DNA from: Amantichitinum ursilacus
GTDB taxonomy: Bacteria > Pseudomonadota > Gammaproteobacteria > Burkholderiales > Chitinibacteraceae
Assembly: GCF_001294205.1 (NCBI RefSeq)
Contig: NZ_LAQT01000003.1
Location: 248,001 to 312,000 of the forward strand
Length of the DNA stretch: 64,000 nt
Direction of reading: 5' to 3'
This document shows, piece by piece, positions 16,307-25,596 of this stretch. The position numbers were made by a program, and so were the translations under genes. Below the pieces are notes generated by a model. That model saw only the letters and a list, made by a program, of their open reading frames with translations. It had not been told where the DNA came from and did no database searches. How positions within the stretch are numbered: the stretch's first letter is position 1; each line of letters opens with the position of its first letter.

Positions 16307-17496
16307 TTGATCCCCCTGGCGGTAGCAGTGGCGGCGCGGGCCGGTTGCAGCAATTTGCGAAAGCGCGCGCGGCGTTGTTTATGCCGGGCAAACCACAGAT
16401 ATAGCCCTGAGCCCAGGATAACGATGGCGGCGATATCAAACAGCAGCCATAAAATCTTGAGCGGATTGCCGGCGTAATCGCCAAAGTGCAGCGGGCGCGA
16501 TAATTCCAGTGCTTTTAAGTACCAAGGCATGGGCATGACGGCGCTCAGTTGGCCGGTAATGGCGTCAACCAATACGGGTGTATACAGCTTGGACGTCAGT
16601 GCTTCATTGCCTTTAGTCCAGATCATGTAATGGTGCGGGCTGCCGATTTCGCTGCCTGGATAATTGATGCCGGTGACGGTCATTTCAGGCAACGCCTTGC
16701 GGGCGGTTTCAATCGCCGCTTGCGGCGAGCTTAACTGGTCGGCGCGAATGGGCGGTTTGTCCTTCCACGCCTGCAATGCCTGGTTAATATCAGTGTTTTG
16801 CCACACGCCAAATAGTGGCGTGGCCAATTCATTCAACACGCCGGTCAGGCCGACGATCAATACCCACATCAAGGTGGCAATGCCCAGCAGATTGTGCAGA
16901 TCCAGCCAGCGTATACGCGAACCATGTTTGCGCCGCACGGTGCCAAAATCCAGTTTCTTCATAAATGGCGCATACAGCACCACGCCCGACACGGTGGCCA
17001 CCACAAACAGCAAGCCCATAGCGCCCATAAACAATTCGCCGGGCAGGCCGGCAAACAGATCGGTGTGCAGTGAAAACATCAGCGAAGTAAACGACGGCAA
17101 ATGCTCGCCCGGCGGATCGGATTCCTTGACGAATTGCGCGGTGCGGCTATCAAACTGCAAATAATGGCCGCTATCGGGATGCTCGCGCAGCGCCTGCATC
17201 GACGGCGCCATAAACAGATAAACCTGCGGCGCGTCATCATCGATATAGAGCGAAGTCACCACCTGACCGGGATAGCGTTGCAAGCCCGCAGCGACAATAC
17301 GGTCGACGCTGGCGGGCGGGGTATTGGCGGGCAAGGCAGCGTACGGCGGGTCATTGCTCAGCAGATGGTCGATTTCTTCGGTGTATACCAGCGGTAAGCC
17401 GGTTATACAGATCAGCAGCAAAAACAGCGTGCAGATCAGGCTGCTCCATAAATGGACGACATACCAACGGCGCAATCGGCGAGCATGAGAAGACAT
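16303..17496 (-). CDS. PepSY-associated membrane protein (PiuB-like)
   Basis: A 397-residue inner-membrane protein of the PepSY-TM type. TM helices are at about 12-36, 150-172, 200-225 and 350-375, with periplasmic loops between. Conserved histidines sit in HLWSS (TM1), FSLHTDLF and WLDLHNLLG, in line with the histidine-rich helices proposed to carry haem or electrons in this family. Members are linked to siderophore-iron reduction or release. It follows the TonB receptor in a leftward operon. The start has AAAGTGG upstream. Confidence 0.88.
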   Translation of the reverse strand: MSSHARRLRRWYVVHLWSSLICTLFLLLICITGLPLVYTEEIDHLLSNDPPYAALPANTPPASVDRIVAAGLQRYPGQVVTSLYIDDDAPQVYLFMAPSMQALREHPDSGHYLQFDSRTAQFVKESDPPGEHLPSFTSLMFSLHTDLFAGLPGELFMGAMGLLFVVATVSGVVLYAPFMKKLDFGTVRRKHGSRIRWLDLHNLLGIATLMWVLIVGLTGVLNELATPLFGVWQNTDINQALQAWKDKPPIRADQLSSPQAAIETARKALPEMTVTGINYPGSEIGSPHHYMIWTKGNEALTSKLYTPVLVDAITGQLSAVMPMPWYLKALELSRPLHFGDYAGNPLKILWLLFDIAAIVILGSGLYLWFARHKQRRARFRKLLQPARAATATARGIN

Positions 17497-17537
17497 AGGC
17501 CACTTTCTAATAAAAATACGTGCGGTTTAATGACAAC

Positions 17538-17577
17538 GCCGCCCGGTGTTTAAACGCATCCGGGCGGCTATTTTTTT
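17538..17577 (+). terminator. Plus-strand terminator-like hairpin between two minus-strand genes
   Basis: GCCGCCCGG (17538-17546) and CCGGGCGGC (17560-17568) form a perfect 9-bp stem, followed on the plus strand by TATTTTTTT. Both flanking genes run leftward, and on their strand the U-tract is missing. It may therefore be an operon-internal stabilising hairpin for the receptor mRNA or the end of an antisense transcript. Confidence 0.6.
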
Positions 17578-17589
17578 GTTATTTGATGA

Positions 17590-20034
17590 CTACAGTTTCC
17601 AGCCAACGTTCAACATAAAGCTGCGTGGTTCGCCAAAATAATTCTGCCGCGTCCATGCTTCGGGGCGATCCAGATATTTTTTATCAAACAGATTGTTGAT
17701 GGTCAGGCTGGCGAGCACTTTGGGAGTAATGTAATAACCGGCTTGCACGGCAAATAAAGTAAAGCCACCCTGTGTTACACGAATGCCGGAGTCTTCGTTG
17801 TAGATGCTGCTGCGATAACGCATGCCGCCCCCCAAAGTCACCGTGTGATCATTGGGCGCGACGGTGCGGTAATCGCTCCAGAGCGAAAACGTGTGTTTGG
17901 GAAAAGTGGTATTAAAGGGCTGGCCTTCCTGGCCCGGCGCAGCGGTAATCTGCTTGGCAGTGTTAAAGCCATAGCCGGTGGTGACATTCCATTGCGCTGT
18001 GATATGGCCGGTTAATTCCGCCTCGATACCCTGGCTGCGCACCTTGCCGGATGCAATCGAGAAATCAGGATTGGCTGGATCGCTCATGGCGCGATTGGTG
18101 TCTTCAATTCGATAAAACGCCAGGCTGCTATCGAGTTTGCCGTTCAGATGTTCGCCTTTAACACCGACTTCATATTGCTTGCCTTTGCGTGCGGGCAGGT
18201 AATGGCCAGCGGAATCGATATCGGATTGCGGCGCAAAGATATCGCTAAAACTGCCGTACACCGACCATTGCGGGCTGACGTCGTAAACCACGCCCGTATA
18301 CGGAATGAATTTGCCGTTCTCGGTTAGATCATTGCCGGGGTGATCAAGGTCCTCGCTTTTAAACCAGGCCAGGCGGCCCCCCAACAATAGCGTCAAAGGC
18401 TCAATCGGCTTGATGCGCAGCTGCCCGAATAACGCACTTTGTTTTTGCGCGGCGTGGCTGGGGGCATCGATGGCCACATCCGGCTTGGCCACATTAACGT
18501 CGGGCGCAAAGATATCCTGCACAAAGCCGTTCTGGCCCCAGGTGCTGCTGTTATAGGCGTTGGTGCTGGCCAGCCTTTGATAATTGGCGCCCGCTACCCA
18601 TTCCTGTTTGAGATTCCACAGCGTAAATGGCTGCGTGATTTGCGCATTCAGATTCAGTTCGCGCTCACGCCCCATCGAGAAATACGGAATCAGCTCAAAA
18701 TTGCCGCTAGCCGGATCGACCAGGCTACTGCCCCATGCGATTTCGCCATCGTTTTTACGCGCCAGGTACACCGCATCCAGCTTGACCGTGCCGCCATTGG
18801 CCAGCCTGTCTTCCAGTTCCACAAAGCTGCGATTGGCTTGCTGCGTGGTGTGCGCCCAACTGGCCCCCACATAGGTGGAGCGCGAAACATCGGGCAAATG
18901 CCCCGTGCTGTCGATGGGCAGACCAAAGAACGGCAAGGTCTTGTTTTGCTGCCAGGTATTGCCGATCGAGACGGTGATGTTGTCGGTGATGTCGAATTCC
19001 AGCGTCGCGTAAATCATCGGCTCGCGCGACGCGGCGTAATCGGTAAAGTAGCCACGATCTTGATAAGACGCGACCAGGCGGCCGCGCAGGCGCGCGTCTT
19101 CGGTTAACGGGCCGGTCAGATCGACATCCGAGTAATAGTTGTCCCAGCTGCCCACTGCGGCATGCGCGTTGGCGGCCAGCACCGGCTCGGCGCGTTTGCG
19201 CACAAAGTTCAACGTGCCACCGGGGTCGCCTGAGCCTTGCAGCAGGCCGGTGGGGCCACGCCAGACTTCGATGCGGTCGTACATGGCCAGGCCAAAGTTG
19301 TTTTCGTAAACGCGCGCGGACGAGGACACGCCATCAATCTGATAATGGTCGATGGTGTAACCGCGCGATTCAATGGCCGAGCTGTTGGTGCCGTACGTGG
19401 TGACCTTCATCGCCGTGGTGTATTGCATGGCGTCTTCCAGCCGCACAAAGCTCTGGTCTTCGATGCGCTGACGCGTGACCACACTGACTGAGTTGGGCGT
19501 TTCGCGCACCGAATGCTCGCCCAGGCCGAGGGTGATGGCGGGCGTGATATAGCTGCCGGAGCCCTCGCTGGTGGGGTCGCGTTGGGCCGCGGCTTCCACC
19601 TTCACCAACGGCAAGGTGGCGGCGGCGTCAGCGGCTGGGGTCGGTGCGGCGGCGGGTTGCTTTTTTAGCGTGTAGCCGCCGTTATCCAGTTCCATCAGCA
19701 TCAGCGTGCTGCCATCCAGCAAGCGGTTGATCGCATCGCGCGCCGAATAGTTGCCGTCGAGACCTTTGCTGGTCTGACCTTCGGTCAGCGCCGGGTTAAA
19801 CGACAGCGCCAGCCCCGCATCCAGCGCAAAGCCAGATAGCACGCGGCCCAGCGGACCGGGGGCGATGTGATAGGTACGCGGCGCGACCGTGTCGATGGGG
19901 TGGGCCTCAAGCGCCTGCGCCGGAGCGCTGATCGACGCGGACAACAGCAACGCAAATGAGGTGGCACGCAGCAGTTGCGGCAGCGTTTTGGCGCGGCCGG
20001 GGCTTTGGAGGCGGCGCGAGTAAAGCGGGGACAT
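17590..20034 (-). CDS. TonB-dependent siderophore receptor with STN signalling domain
   Basis: An 814-residue outer-membrane receptor of the FpvA/FhuE/PupB group. A signal peptide ends near residue 41, and the STN secretin/TonB short domain lies at about 55-110 (YHIAPGPLGRVLSGFALDAG). The plug domain starts near TPNSVSVVTRQRIEDQ, and a beta-barrel ends in a C-terminal aromatic-type strand (FMLNVGWKL). The STN domain marks it as a transducer that signals to FecR, which is encoded upstream with the sigma factor. AAGGAAG precedes the ATG. The ligand is probably a hydroxamate or catecholate ferric siderophore not made locally (inference). Confidence 0.95.
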   Translation of the reverse strand: MSPLYSRRLQSPGRAKTLPQLLRATSFALLLSASISAPAQALEAHPIDTVAPRTYHIAPGPLGRVLSGFALDAGLALSFNPALTEGQTSKGLDGNYSARDAINRLLDGSTLMLMELDNGGYTLKKQPAAAPTPAADAAATLPLVKVEAAAQRDPTSEGSGSYITPAITLGLGEHSVRETPNSVSVVTRQRIEDQSFVRLEDAMQYTTAMKVTTYGTNSSAIESRGYTIDHYQIDGVSSSARVYENNFGLAMYDRIEVWRGPTGLLQGSGDPGGTLNFVRKRAEPVLAANAHAAVGSWDNYYSDVDLTGPLTEDARLRGRLVASYQDRGYFTDYAASREPMIYATLEFDITDNITVSIGNTWQQNKTLPFFGLPIDSTGHLPDVSRSTYVGASWAHTTQQANRSFVELEDRLANGGTVKLDAVYLARKNDGEIAWGSSLVDPASGNFELIPYFSMGRERELNLNAQITQPFTLWNLKQEWVAGANYQRLASTNAYNSSTWGQNGFVQDIFAPDVNVAKPDVAIDAPSHAAQKQSALFGQLRIKPIEPLTLLLGGRLAWFKSEDLDHPGNDLTENGKFIPYTGVVYDVSPQWSVYGSFSDIFAPQSDIDSAGHYLPARKGKQYEVGVKGEHLNGKLDSSLAFYRIEDTNRAMSDPANPDFSIASGKVRSQGIEAELTGHITAQWNVTTGYGFNTAKQITAAPGQEGQPFNTTFPKHTFSLWSDYRTVAPNDHTVTLGGGMRYRSSIYNEDSGIRVTQGGFTLFAVQAGYYITPKVLASLTINNLFDKKYLDRPEAWTRQNYFGEPRSFMLNVGWKL

Positions 20035-20132
20035 TCAGCACTTCCTTTCTGATGAGGAGACGGGGTTTATCTCCTTGCCAGCCAGGACTGCAAAAAGTAT
20101 CAGCGCTGCGCGATAGAATTTTTGCGCAGGCA

Positions 20133-21101
20133 TCAGCCATGCTCCGCGCGCGGGATTACGGTTTGCCAATAACCGCCAAAACGCTGGGCAACATCGACCG
20201 GGCTGGCCGCCATCAGCATGGCCAATGCGCGCGGGACATCATTGAGCGGAAACACGCCGGAAATCCGCAGCGCCGCCACCGCCGGATCGCATTGCAGATA
20301 CACCGAGGTATAGCGGCCCAATTCGTCCACCAGTTGATCCAGCCGCATGGCGTCGGCCAGCAGCAAGCCGCGCGTCCAGGCGGCCAGGGTATCGTCGGCC
20401 GGGCTGGGTGCGGCGATCTGGCCGGCGTGGATCAACGTTTGCTGGCCGGCGACCAGGATCATTTGTGCGGGCTGGCGCGGCAGTGCAATGGCGACCGCGC
20501 CGTCAAATACGGCCAGATGCGTGCGGCCATGGCGCCGCCGCACCATAAAGCGCGTGCCCATGGCGCGCAGCACGGCGTCAGGCGTGTGGACCAGAAACGG
20601 GCGCGCTGGCTGGATGCGGTCTGGCGCGGTTTCGAGCAGGATTTCGCCATGTGGCAAGGTCAGGCGGCGCGCGCTGGCCGAGAAATCAATATCCAGCCGG
20701 GTTGAGGTATTCAACGTCAGCCGCGAGCCATCCGCCAGTTGCAGCGCGCGATGTTCGCCCACCGCCGTATGCTGGTCGGCCAGCCAGCCCTGACGTTGTG
20801 CCGCGCGCCAGCCCAGCCACCCGGCGGGCATGACGCCCAGCGCCAATGCAATGCGGCCCAAGGCAGCGCGGCGACTGAGTGTTGGCGCGCGTTCCAGCGT
20901 GCTGATGGCCAGCGCGGCGGGCAATTCGTCCAGACGCTGCAACAGATGCTCGGCGCGCAACCAGGCGCGCGCATGTTCGGGTGCGGCATTGCGCCATTGT
21001 TCGAAGGCGTGGCGGTCTTGCGCGCTAACCTTGCTGTCTTGCAGCCGCACCAGCCAGTCCGCCGCTTGCGCCAATACTTGTGGATCGATGGGCGCGTTCA
21101 T
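20133..21101 (-). CDS. FecR family anti-sigma / sigma-regulator protein
   Basis: A 322-residue regulator. The N-terminal cytoplasmic part (residues 1-85) has the FecR DUF4880 pattern: AADWLVRLQD, then FEQWRNAAPEHARAW. A membrane-crossing segment lies at about 98-115, preceded by SRRAALGR, a twin-arginine-like sequence. The periplasmic FecR domain follows (GEHRALQLADGS, GTRFMVRR), and the last 80 residues should contact the receptor STN domain. It overlaps the sigma factor gene by ATGA. It should relay receptor occupancy to the FecI-like protein. Confidence 0.93.
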   Translation of the reverse strand: MNAPIDPQVLAQAADWLVRLQDSKVSAQDRHAFEQWRNAAPEHARAWLRAEHLLQRLDELPAALAISTLERAPTLSRRAALGRIALALGVMPAGWLGWRAAQRQGWLADQHTAVGEHRALQLADGSRLTLNTSTRLDIDFSASARRLTLPHGEILLETAPDRIQPARPFLVHTPDAVLRAMGTRFMVRRRHGRTHLAVFDGAVAIALPRQPAQMILVAGQQTLIHAGQIAAPSPADDTLAAWTRGLLLADAMRLDQLVDELGRYTSVYLQCDPAVAALRISGVFPLNDVPRALAMLMAASPVDVAQRFGGYWQTVIPRAEHG

Positions 21102-21613
21102 GCGGGCAAGTCATCCGCCAGCAGCAAACATTGCAGATACGCCTGCTTGATGTAGCGCTTTACCGTAATCAGCGATACACGCAATTCTGCGGCGATCGCC
21201 TCGTACTTCCTCCCTTCCAGCTGTGCCAGCAAAAACGCGCGCTTGACCAAAGGCGGCAGCGCATCAAGCATGGCGTCCAGCGCATGCAAGGTTTCCAGCA
21301 TCACATAACGCTGTTCGGGCGAGGGCATTTGCGCTTCGGGCAATTGCGCCAATGCCTCCAGCCATGCGCGTTCCAACGCCTGGCGCTTGTACCAGTTAAC
21401 CAGCACGCCCTTGGCCACCGTGGTCAGAAACGCGCGCGGTTCGATCACGCTGGTCAGATCGCGGCCCGCCATCACGCGCACAAAGGTGTCGTGCGCCAGA
21501 TCAGCCGCATCCGCCGCATTGCCCAACTTGCGCCGCAACCAGCCCGCCAGCCAGGCATGATGCTCGCCATAGAGCGCGGAGAACTGCGCAGTGGGGTCTT
21601 GCTCGACAGCCAA
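21098..21613 (-). CDS. ECF sigma factor, FecI-like
   Basis: A sigma-70 family ECF protein of about 171 residues. Region 2 includes YGEHHAWLAGWLRRKLG and DLAHDTFVRVM, and region 4 includes GRKYEAIAAELRVSLITVKRYIKQAYL, the FecI-type C terminus. It is expected to direct transcription of the receptor operon. The TTG at 21613 is chosen because TGGAG sits 8 bases upstream; an in-frame TTG at 21643 overlaps the Fur-like box and has no ribosome-binding site. Neither alternative has an ATG. Confidence 0.9.
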   Translation of the reverse strand: MAVEQDPTAQFSALYGEHHAWLAGWLRRKLGNAADAADLAHDTFVRVMAGRDLTSVIEPRAFLTTVAKGVLVNWYKRQALERAWLEALAQLPEAQMPSPEQRYVMLETLHALDAMLDALPPLVKRAFLLAQLEGRKYEAIAAELRVSLITVKRYIKQAYLQCLLLADDLPA

Positions 21614-21641
21614 GATGACGGCTCCAGAAATCGTGATTAGC

Positions 21642-21660
21642 AATAATGAGAATTGTTATC
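21642..21660 (-). promoter_or_regulatory. Fur-box-like site upstream of fecI-type gene
   Basis: Read in gene orientation the 19-mer is GATAACAATTCTCATTATT. By eye it matches 14 of 19 positions of the GATAATGATAATCATTATC Fur consensus. It ends 29 bp before the sigma-factor start, so Fur binding would repress the sigma gene when iron is sufficient, as in E. coli fecIR. Confidence 0.7.
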
Positions 21661-21777
21661 AAATGATATCTGGAATGTGTCAGGCAAGAAACTTGTTGTA
21701 ATCAAACTGTGCGAACGCGCGGCCGGGATGCGGCCTGTGCGGCACGGTGGCCGCCCGTGTGGAAGCAATGGCCAGCC

Positions 21778-22977
21778 TCAACGCAGCGTCTTGCCGCGCC
21801 CCGACAGCACCGCAAATAGCGTCACCAGTACGGATGCCAGCACCAGCATCGCCAGCGAGCCGTTCCAGTTGCCGGCGTATTCGTGCAGCCCACCAAACAG
21901 GATCGGGCCGCAGGCCGAGCCGCTGTAGCCCACAAATTGCGCCATGCCCGACAGCCGCGCGGCCTGGTCCGGGTTGCTGGCGCGTAGCGCGAACAGCGAC
22001 AAGCTGGTGCTCATCGAAAACCCTGCGCCCAGCCCGGCGAGCAGCAGCCATAGCAGGGGCAGCGGCGCGGCGGCCGCCAGGCCCAGCGTGCCGATCAGCA
22101 ACAACGCGCCGCACAAAAAGCCAATCGCGCGCTGATCTTTGCTGCGTTTGATGAGCGGGGCGGTGGCCAGGTTGGCGGCGACGGCCACCACTTGATACAG
22201 CAGCAAGTCGAATCCGGCGGCCGTGGGCGTTACGCCCTGGGCTGCGGCGATGGCGGCGTACCAGGTCACCAGCGAATAGAAGATAAACGAATGGCAAGCA
22301 AAGAACAGCGCCACTTGCCAGCCTAACGCTTGCTTCCATGGCGTCAGTGGCGTCTGGACAGAATGCGCCTGGGCCGTCGCGCGATGGTGTGGCGGGCGCG
22401 ATGCCAGCGGCGGCAGCCACACGCCCAGCGCAATGATGGACAGCGGCAATGCGCAGGCAATGGCCATGCGCCAGCTCGAACCGGCCGCATGCGCAATTGG
22501 CACCGCCACGCCCGCCGCCAGCCCGGCAAACGTCGCCATCGAGGCCGCATACAGGCCGATTAACCACGCCGCTTTATCCGGGAATTCACGCTTGACGTAA
22601 CCGGGCAGCAATACGTTACCGATGGCGATGCCGCCGCTGGCCAGCAAAGTGCCCAGCCACAGCACGCCGGGCAGCGGCAGCGAGCGCACGACAATGCCCG
22701 CGCTGATGGCGACGAGCGCAAAGCCGAGGCCGCGCTCCAGCCCCCAGCGTCGGCCCAGTGCGGGCGTGATCAGCGATAGCAGCGCAAAAATCATCAACGG
22801 CAGGGCATTGAGCACGCCCGCGGCGGTGTCGCTTAAGGAAAGGTCTTGCTGGATATCGCCGAGGATGGGGCCAAGCGCGGTGATGGGCGCGCGCAGACTG
22901 GCGCCAATCAGCACAATGCCAACAATAATCGGAAGGGGGCGACGCTGCGGCGCCGCGTTGGAAGCAGAAGCTTGCAC
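21778..22977 (-). CDS. MFS transporter, CynX/NimT family
   Basis: A 399-residue 12-TM major facilitator. The N-terminal IGASLRAPITALGPIL and LPLMIFALLSLITPALGRRWG are typical of the CynX/NimT (YeaN-like) group, which includes the cyanate transporter CynX and the 2-nitroimidazole exporter NimT. Start is GTG at 22977 with a modest AAGGTT upstream. No cyanase or regulator gene adjoins, so the substrate stays open. It lies upstream of the FecI-type gene on the same strand but is separated by the Fur-box region, so it is probably a separate unit. Confidence 0.88.
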   Translation of the reverse strand: MQASASNAAPQRRPLPIIVGIVLIGASLRAPITALGPILGDIQQDLSLSDTAAGVLNALPLMIFALLSLITPALGRRWGLERGLGFALVAISAGIVVRSLPLPGVLWLGTLLASGGIAIGNVLLPGYVKREFPDKAAWLIGLYAASMATFAGLAAGVAVPIAHAAGSSWRMAIACALPLSIIALGVWLPPLASRPPHHRATAQAHSVQTPLTPWKQALGWQVALFFACHSFIFYSLVTWYAAIAAAQGVTPTAAGFDLLLYQVVAVAANLATAPLIKRSKDQRAIGFLCGALLLIGTLGLAAAAPLPLLWLLLAGLGAGFSMSTSLSLFALRASNPDQAARLSGMAQFVGYSGSACGPILFGGLHEYAGNWNGSLAMLVLASVLVTLFAVLSGRGKTLR

Positions 22978-23386
22978 GCGTATGAACCTTGCACGGATGC
23001 GGCCTTCCGCATTGCGGATGACGGCAATCTGTTGTGCGTTGGTTCACGTTAACGCTTACGCAAGAATCCGGGTGGTGGAAACTTGTCTGGCGGCGATTTT
23101 AGAGAGGAATGGGGGGATGGGCAACCGGGTTGGCGTTGACCTTTTATTGGCTTCGACTTTTGCAGTGTCCACAGTCCATGGACCGTGGACAGCTGGTTTT
23201 TGCCGCGCGCCACCACCGCACGTGTTCTTCGCGCAGAGGTCTGCCAGGCCGGGCGCTGGTCCCTCATCCCCGCTTTTCCCACAGCCCGTTTCAGCGCCTT
23301 GCTGACACTGCAACGTGGCCGCGCACTGCGTTCAATTGCATCGCGCGCAATGGATACTGGTGGCACAAAACCATTGGAGTCCGCCC
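22978..23386. other. Intergenic region with one palindrome
   Basis: A 409-bp gap between the leftward CynX-like gene and the rightward esterase. Apart from the imperfect palindrome at 23167-23190, which is listed separately, I see no small gene, no Fur or FNR box and no convincing promoter hexamers. Confidence 0.5.
23167..23190. promoter_or_regulatory. 24-bp imperfect palindrome upstream of esterase
   Basis: The site has arms GTCCAC at 23167-23172 and GTGGAC at 23185-23190, around GTCCATGGAC at 23174-23183. Only one base pair of the twelve is mismatched. It lies about 200 bp upstream of the esterase start. It could be an operator or a member of an extragenic palindrome family. Confidence 0.4.
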
Positions 23387-24481
23387 ATGAATCACGTCAT
23401 CAAAACCACCATCAAACTGTCCGCACTGGCCGCCTCGCTTAGCCTGATGGGCGCGGCGTATGCCGCTGATGCCACCATCAAGCCCGAGCCCACGCCGTAC
23501 ACGCAAAGCCAGCCCGATGCGCAAATGCAGAAGGTGCTCGACAAGTTGGGCACCCTGGGCGGCAAGCCGATCGAGACGCTTGGCGCGGAAGAAGCGCGCA
23601 AGCAGCCCACGCCTGCCGATGCGGTGAAAGGCGTGCTGCAGGATGAAGGCAAGAGCACCGCGCCGGAGAAGGTGGGCAAGGTGGAAGACGTGCAATACGA
23701 CGGCGCGGCGGGCAAATTGCCGGCGCGTATTTATTGGCCCAAGGTGCCGAAAGGCACGGCGCAATTGCCGGTCATCGTGTATTACCACGGTGGCGGCTGG
23801 GTGATTGCCGATCTGGATACTTATGATGCCTCGGCCCGCGCCCTGGCCAATGCCAGCAAGGCCATCGTGATTTCGGCGCATTATCGCCAGGGCCCGGAAA
23901 ACAAATACCCGGCCGCACATGACGATGCCTACGCCGCTTATAAATGGGCGTATCACATTGCCAATTCGATCGGCGGCGATGCCTCGAATGTGGCTGTAGT
24001 GGGCGAAAGCGCCGGCGGCAATCTGGCGCTGTCGGTGTCGCTGCGTGCCAAAAAAGAACAATACAAATTGCCGGTGTATGAGGCGCTGATTTACCCGGTG
24101 GCCGATGTCAAAAACGACAATACCACGCAATCGCAGCAACAAAACGCGGCCGCCAAGCCGCTGAATACGCCGATGCTGGGCTGGTTCTATCAAAACTACA
24201 CGGCGCAACCGGCGGACAAGGATGATCCGCAATTGTCCGTGCTGCGCGCCGACCTGACTGGCCTGGAGCCCACCACCGTGATTACGGCCGATATCGATCC
24301 ATTGCGCTCGGAAGGCCATGCGCTGGCGCAAAGTCTGCAACAGGCCGGGGTGAAGGTGGATTACCGCAATTATGAAGGCGTAACCCACGAATTCTTCGGT
24401 ATGGGCGCGGTGGTTAAAAAATCTAAAGCCGCAGTCAAGTTGGTGGCCAAGGATTTGCAAAAGGCGTTCAAGCCGCAATAA
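23387..24481 (+). CDS. Exported alpha/beta hydrolase (HSL-type esterase/lipase)
   Basis: A 364-residue exported esterase of the hormone-sensitive-lipase-like (family IV) type. A signal peptide ends at AYA/ADAT near residue 27. The oxyanion-hole motif HGGG is at 134-137, nucleophile Ser208 is in GESAGG, the acid is Asp304 (ADIDPLRSEG) and the base is His334 (GVTHEFFG). The extra 75 residues before the catalytic domain are low in motifs. The ATG at 23387 has TTGGAG upstream and begins the signal peptide. It probably hydrolyses short acyl esters in the periplasm or outside. Confidence 0.92.
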   Translation: MNHVIKTTIKLSALAASLSLMGAAYAADATIKPEPTPYTQSQPDAQMQKVLDKLGTLGGKPIETLGAEEARKQPTPADAVKGVLQDEGKSTAPEKVGKVEDVQYDGAAGKLPARIYWPKVPKGTAQLPVIVYYHGGGWVIADLDTYDASARALANASKAIVISAHYRQGPENKYPAAHDDAYAAYKWAYHIANSIGGDASNVAVVGESAGGNLALSVSLRAKKEQYKLPVYEALIYPVADVKNDNTTQSQQQNAAAKPLNTPMLGWFYQNYTAQPADKDDPQLSVLRADLTGLEPTTVITADIDPLRSEGHALAQSLQQAGVKVDYRNYEGVTHEFFGMGAVVKKSKAAVKLVAKDLQKAFKPQ

Positions 24482-24502
24482 CGCCCGATATATCGACGTA
24501 TA

Positions 24503-24540
24503 AAAACCGGTGTGCCTGGATCAGGCCACCGGTTTTTTTA
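24503..24540 (+). terminator. Rho-independent terminator of esterase gene
   Basis: AAACCGGTG and CACCGGTTT pair across an inner GCCT/AGGC stem and a short loop, followed directly by a run of seven T. The position, 20 bp after the esterase stop, makes it a strong plus-strand terminator. Confidence 0.88.
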
Positions 24541-24580
24541 TCACCTGCAACATCGCATTGGGCGATCAGGCTTATGTCCG

Positions 24581-25537
24581 TTAACCCGGCACGAATACCG
24601 TGCGTAACTGGCTGTCAGCGCGGTCCCAATACTCGGCCAGTTGCGCCAGCGGCACCGCTTCGGCGTTGACCTGCAATTGCGCGGGCACGGTGGCCTGCAG
24701 CACTTGCGCCACCACATGCAACAAGCGCGGCAACGGCACGCTGCCGATGCCGCTGCCCAGCAAGCTGATGGCGGTGGAGCGCAACACCGCGGCGGGCAGG
24801 CTGATCTCGGCCGCGCTGATCGAGCCTATCTGCACAAAGCGCAGCGGCTTGCCGTCCGGCAGGCTTTGCGCGGCGCTGATCAAGGCAGCGCGGGCGCTGG
24901 CGCCCCACAAATAGTCCAGCACCACATCCACGCCCGCAGCGAAATGCGGCGCGAGCGCCTGGCTGAGGGCGTCTTCGGATTGGTCGAGCGTAACGGTGAC
25001 GTCGGCGCCCGCGCTGCGCAGCCATGCCAGCGCCGCCGGATTGCGGCCCGTGGCGATAATCTTGCGGGCACCCAGATGTCTGGCCACTTGCACTGCCAGG
25101 CGGCCGGAGGCACCGGTTGCGCCGTTAACCAGCACCGTCTCGCCTTGCACAAACTGCGCGCGTTCTACCAGCGCCGCCCAGCACGACATGCCGGGAATCG
25201 CAATTGCAGCGGCTGTTACGTCATCCAGATCATCGGGCAGCGGCACGCAGTTTTCGGCAGGCACGAGGGTGTATTCAGCCAAGGCCCCGCCCGGCGCGAT
25301 TGGCCCGAAAAAATACACGCGCTGACCATTCTCCAGTACCCCCACGCCATCGACGCCCGCCACAAGCGGCAGGCTGTTGCTGGACGAATAATGTTTGCCC
25401 AGCGCTTTGGCGCGCGCCAACTGGCTGAGCGCGCTGGCCGTGACGCGCACGCGCTGCTGGCCCGGCGCGGCGCTGGGTAGATCGAAATCCTGGTACACGG
25501 GTGGCTGGCCCAGCGTAGTGACGACGGCGGCTTTCAT
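24581..25537 (-). CDS. Medium-chain dehydrogenase/quinone oxidoreductase-like protein
   Basis: A 318-residue protein of the zinc-independent MDR group. The N-terminal GroES-like part begins MKAAVVTTLGQPPVY, and the Rossmann NADPH motif is NGATGASGRLAVQVAR (about 138-153). It has neither the catalytic Zn ligand set nor the structural four-cysteine loop, which places it with quinone oxidoreductases/enoyl reductases. AAGGA precedes the ATG. A small unknown gene lies 59 bp upstream on the same strand, and an AraC regulator diverges beyond, so the two genes are a probable regulated unit. Confidence 0.9.
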   Translation of the reverse strand: MKAAVVTTLGQPPVYQDFDLPSAAPGQQRVRVTASALSQLARAKALGKHYSSSNSLPLVAGVDGVGVLENGQRVYFFGPIAPGGALAEYTLVPAENCVPLPDDLDDVTAAAIAIPGMSCWAALVERAQFVQGETVLVNGATGASGRLAVQVARHLGARKIIATGRNPAALAWLRSAGADVTVTLDQSEDALSQALAPHFAAGVDVVLDYLWGASARAALISAAQSLPDGKPLRFVQIGSISAAEISLPAAVLRSTAISLLGSGIGSVPLPRLLHVVAQVLQATVPAQLQVNAEAVPLAQLAEYWDRADSQLRTVFVPG

Positions 25538-25596
25538 GATGGTTTTCCTTGGCGAGATAGCGAGAGGGCGACGGGTGATGGGGCCGGGCGAGCGGC

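Noticed and set aside
23387-24481. Esterase as a cytoplasmic protein starting at 23315
   Set aside because: The upstream start would put 24 residues ahead of an obvious signal peptide and lacks a ribosome-binding site; TTGGAG precedes the ATG at 23387.
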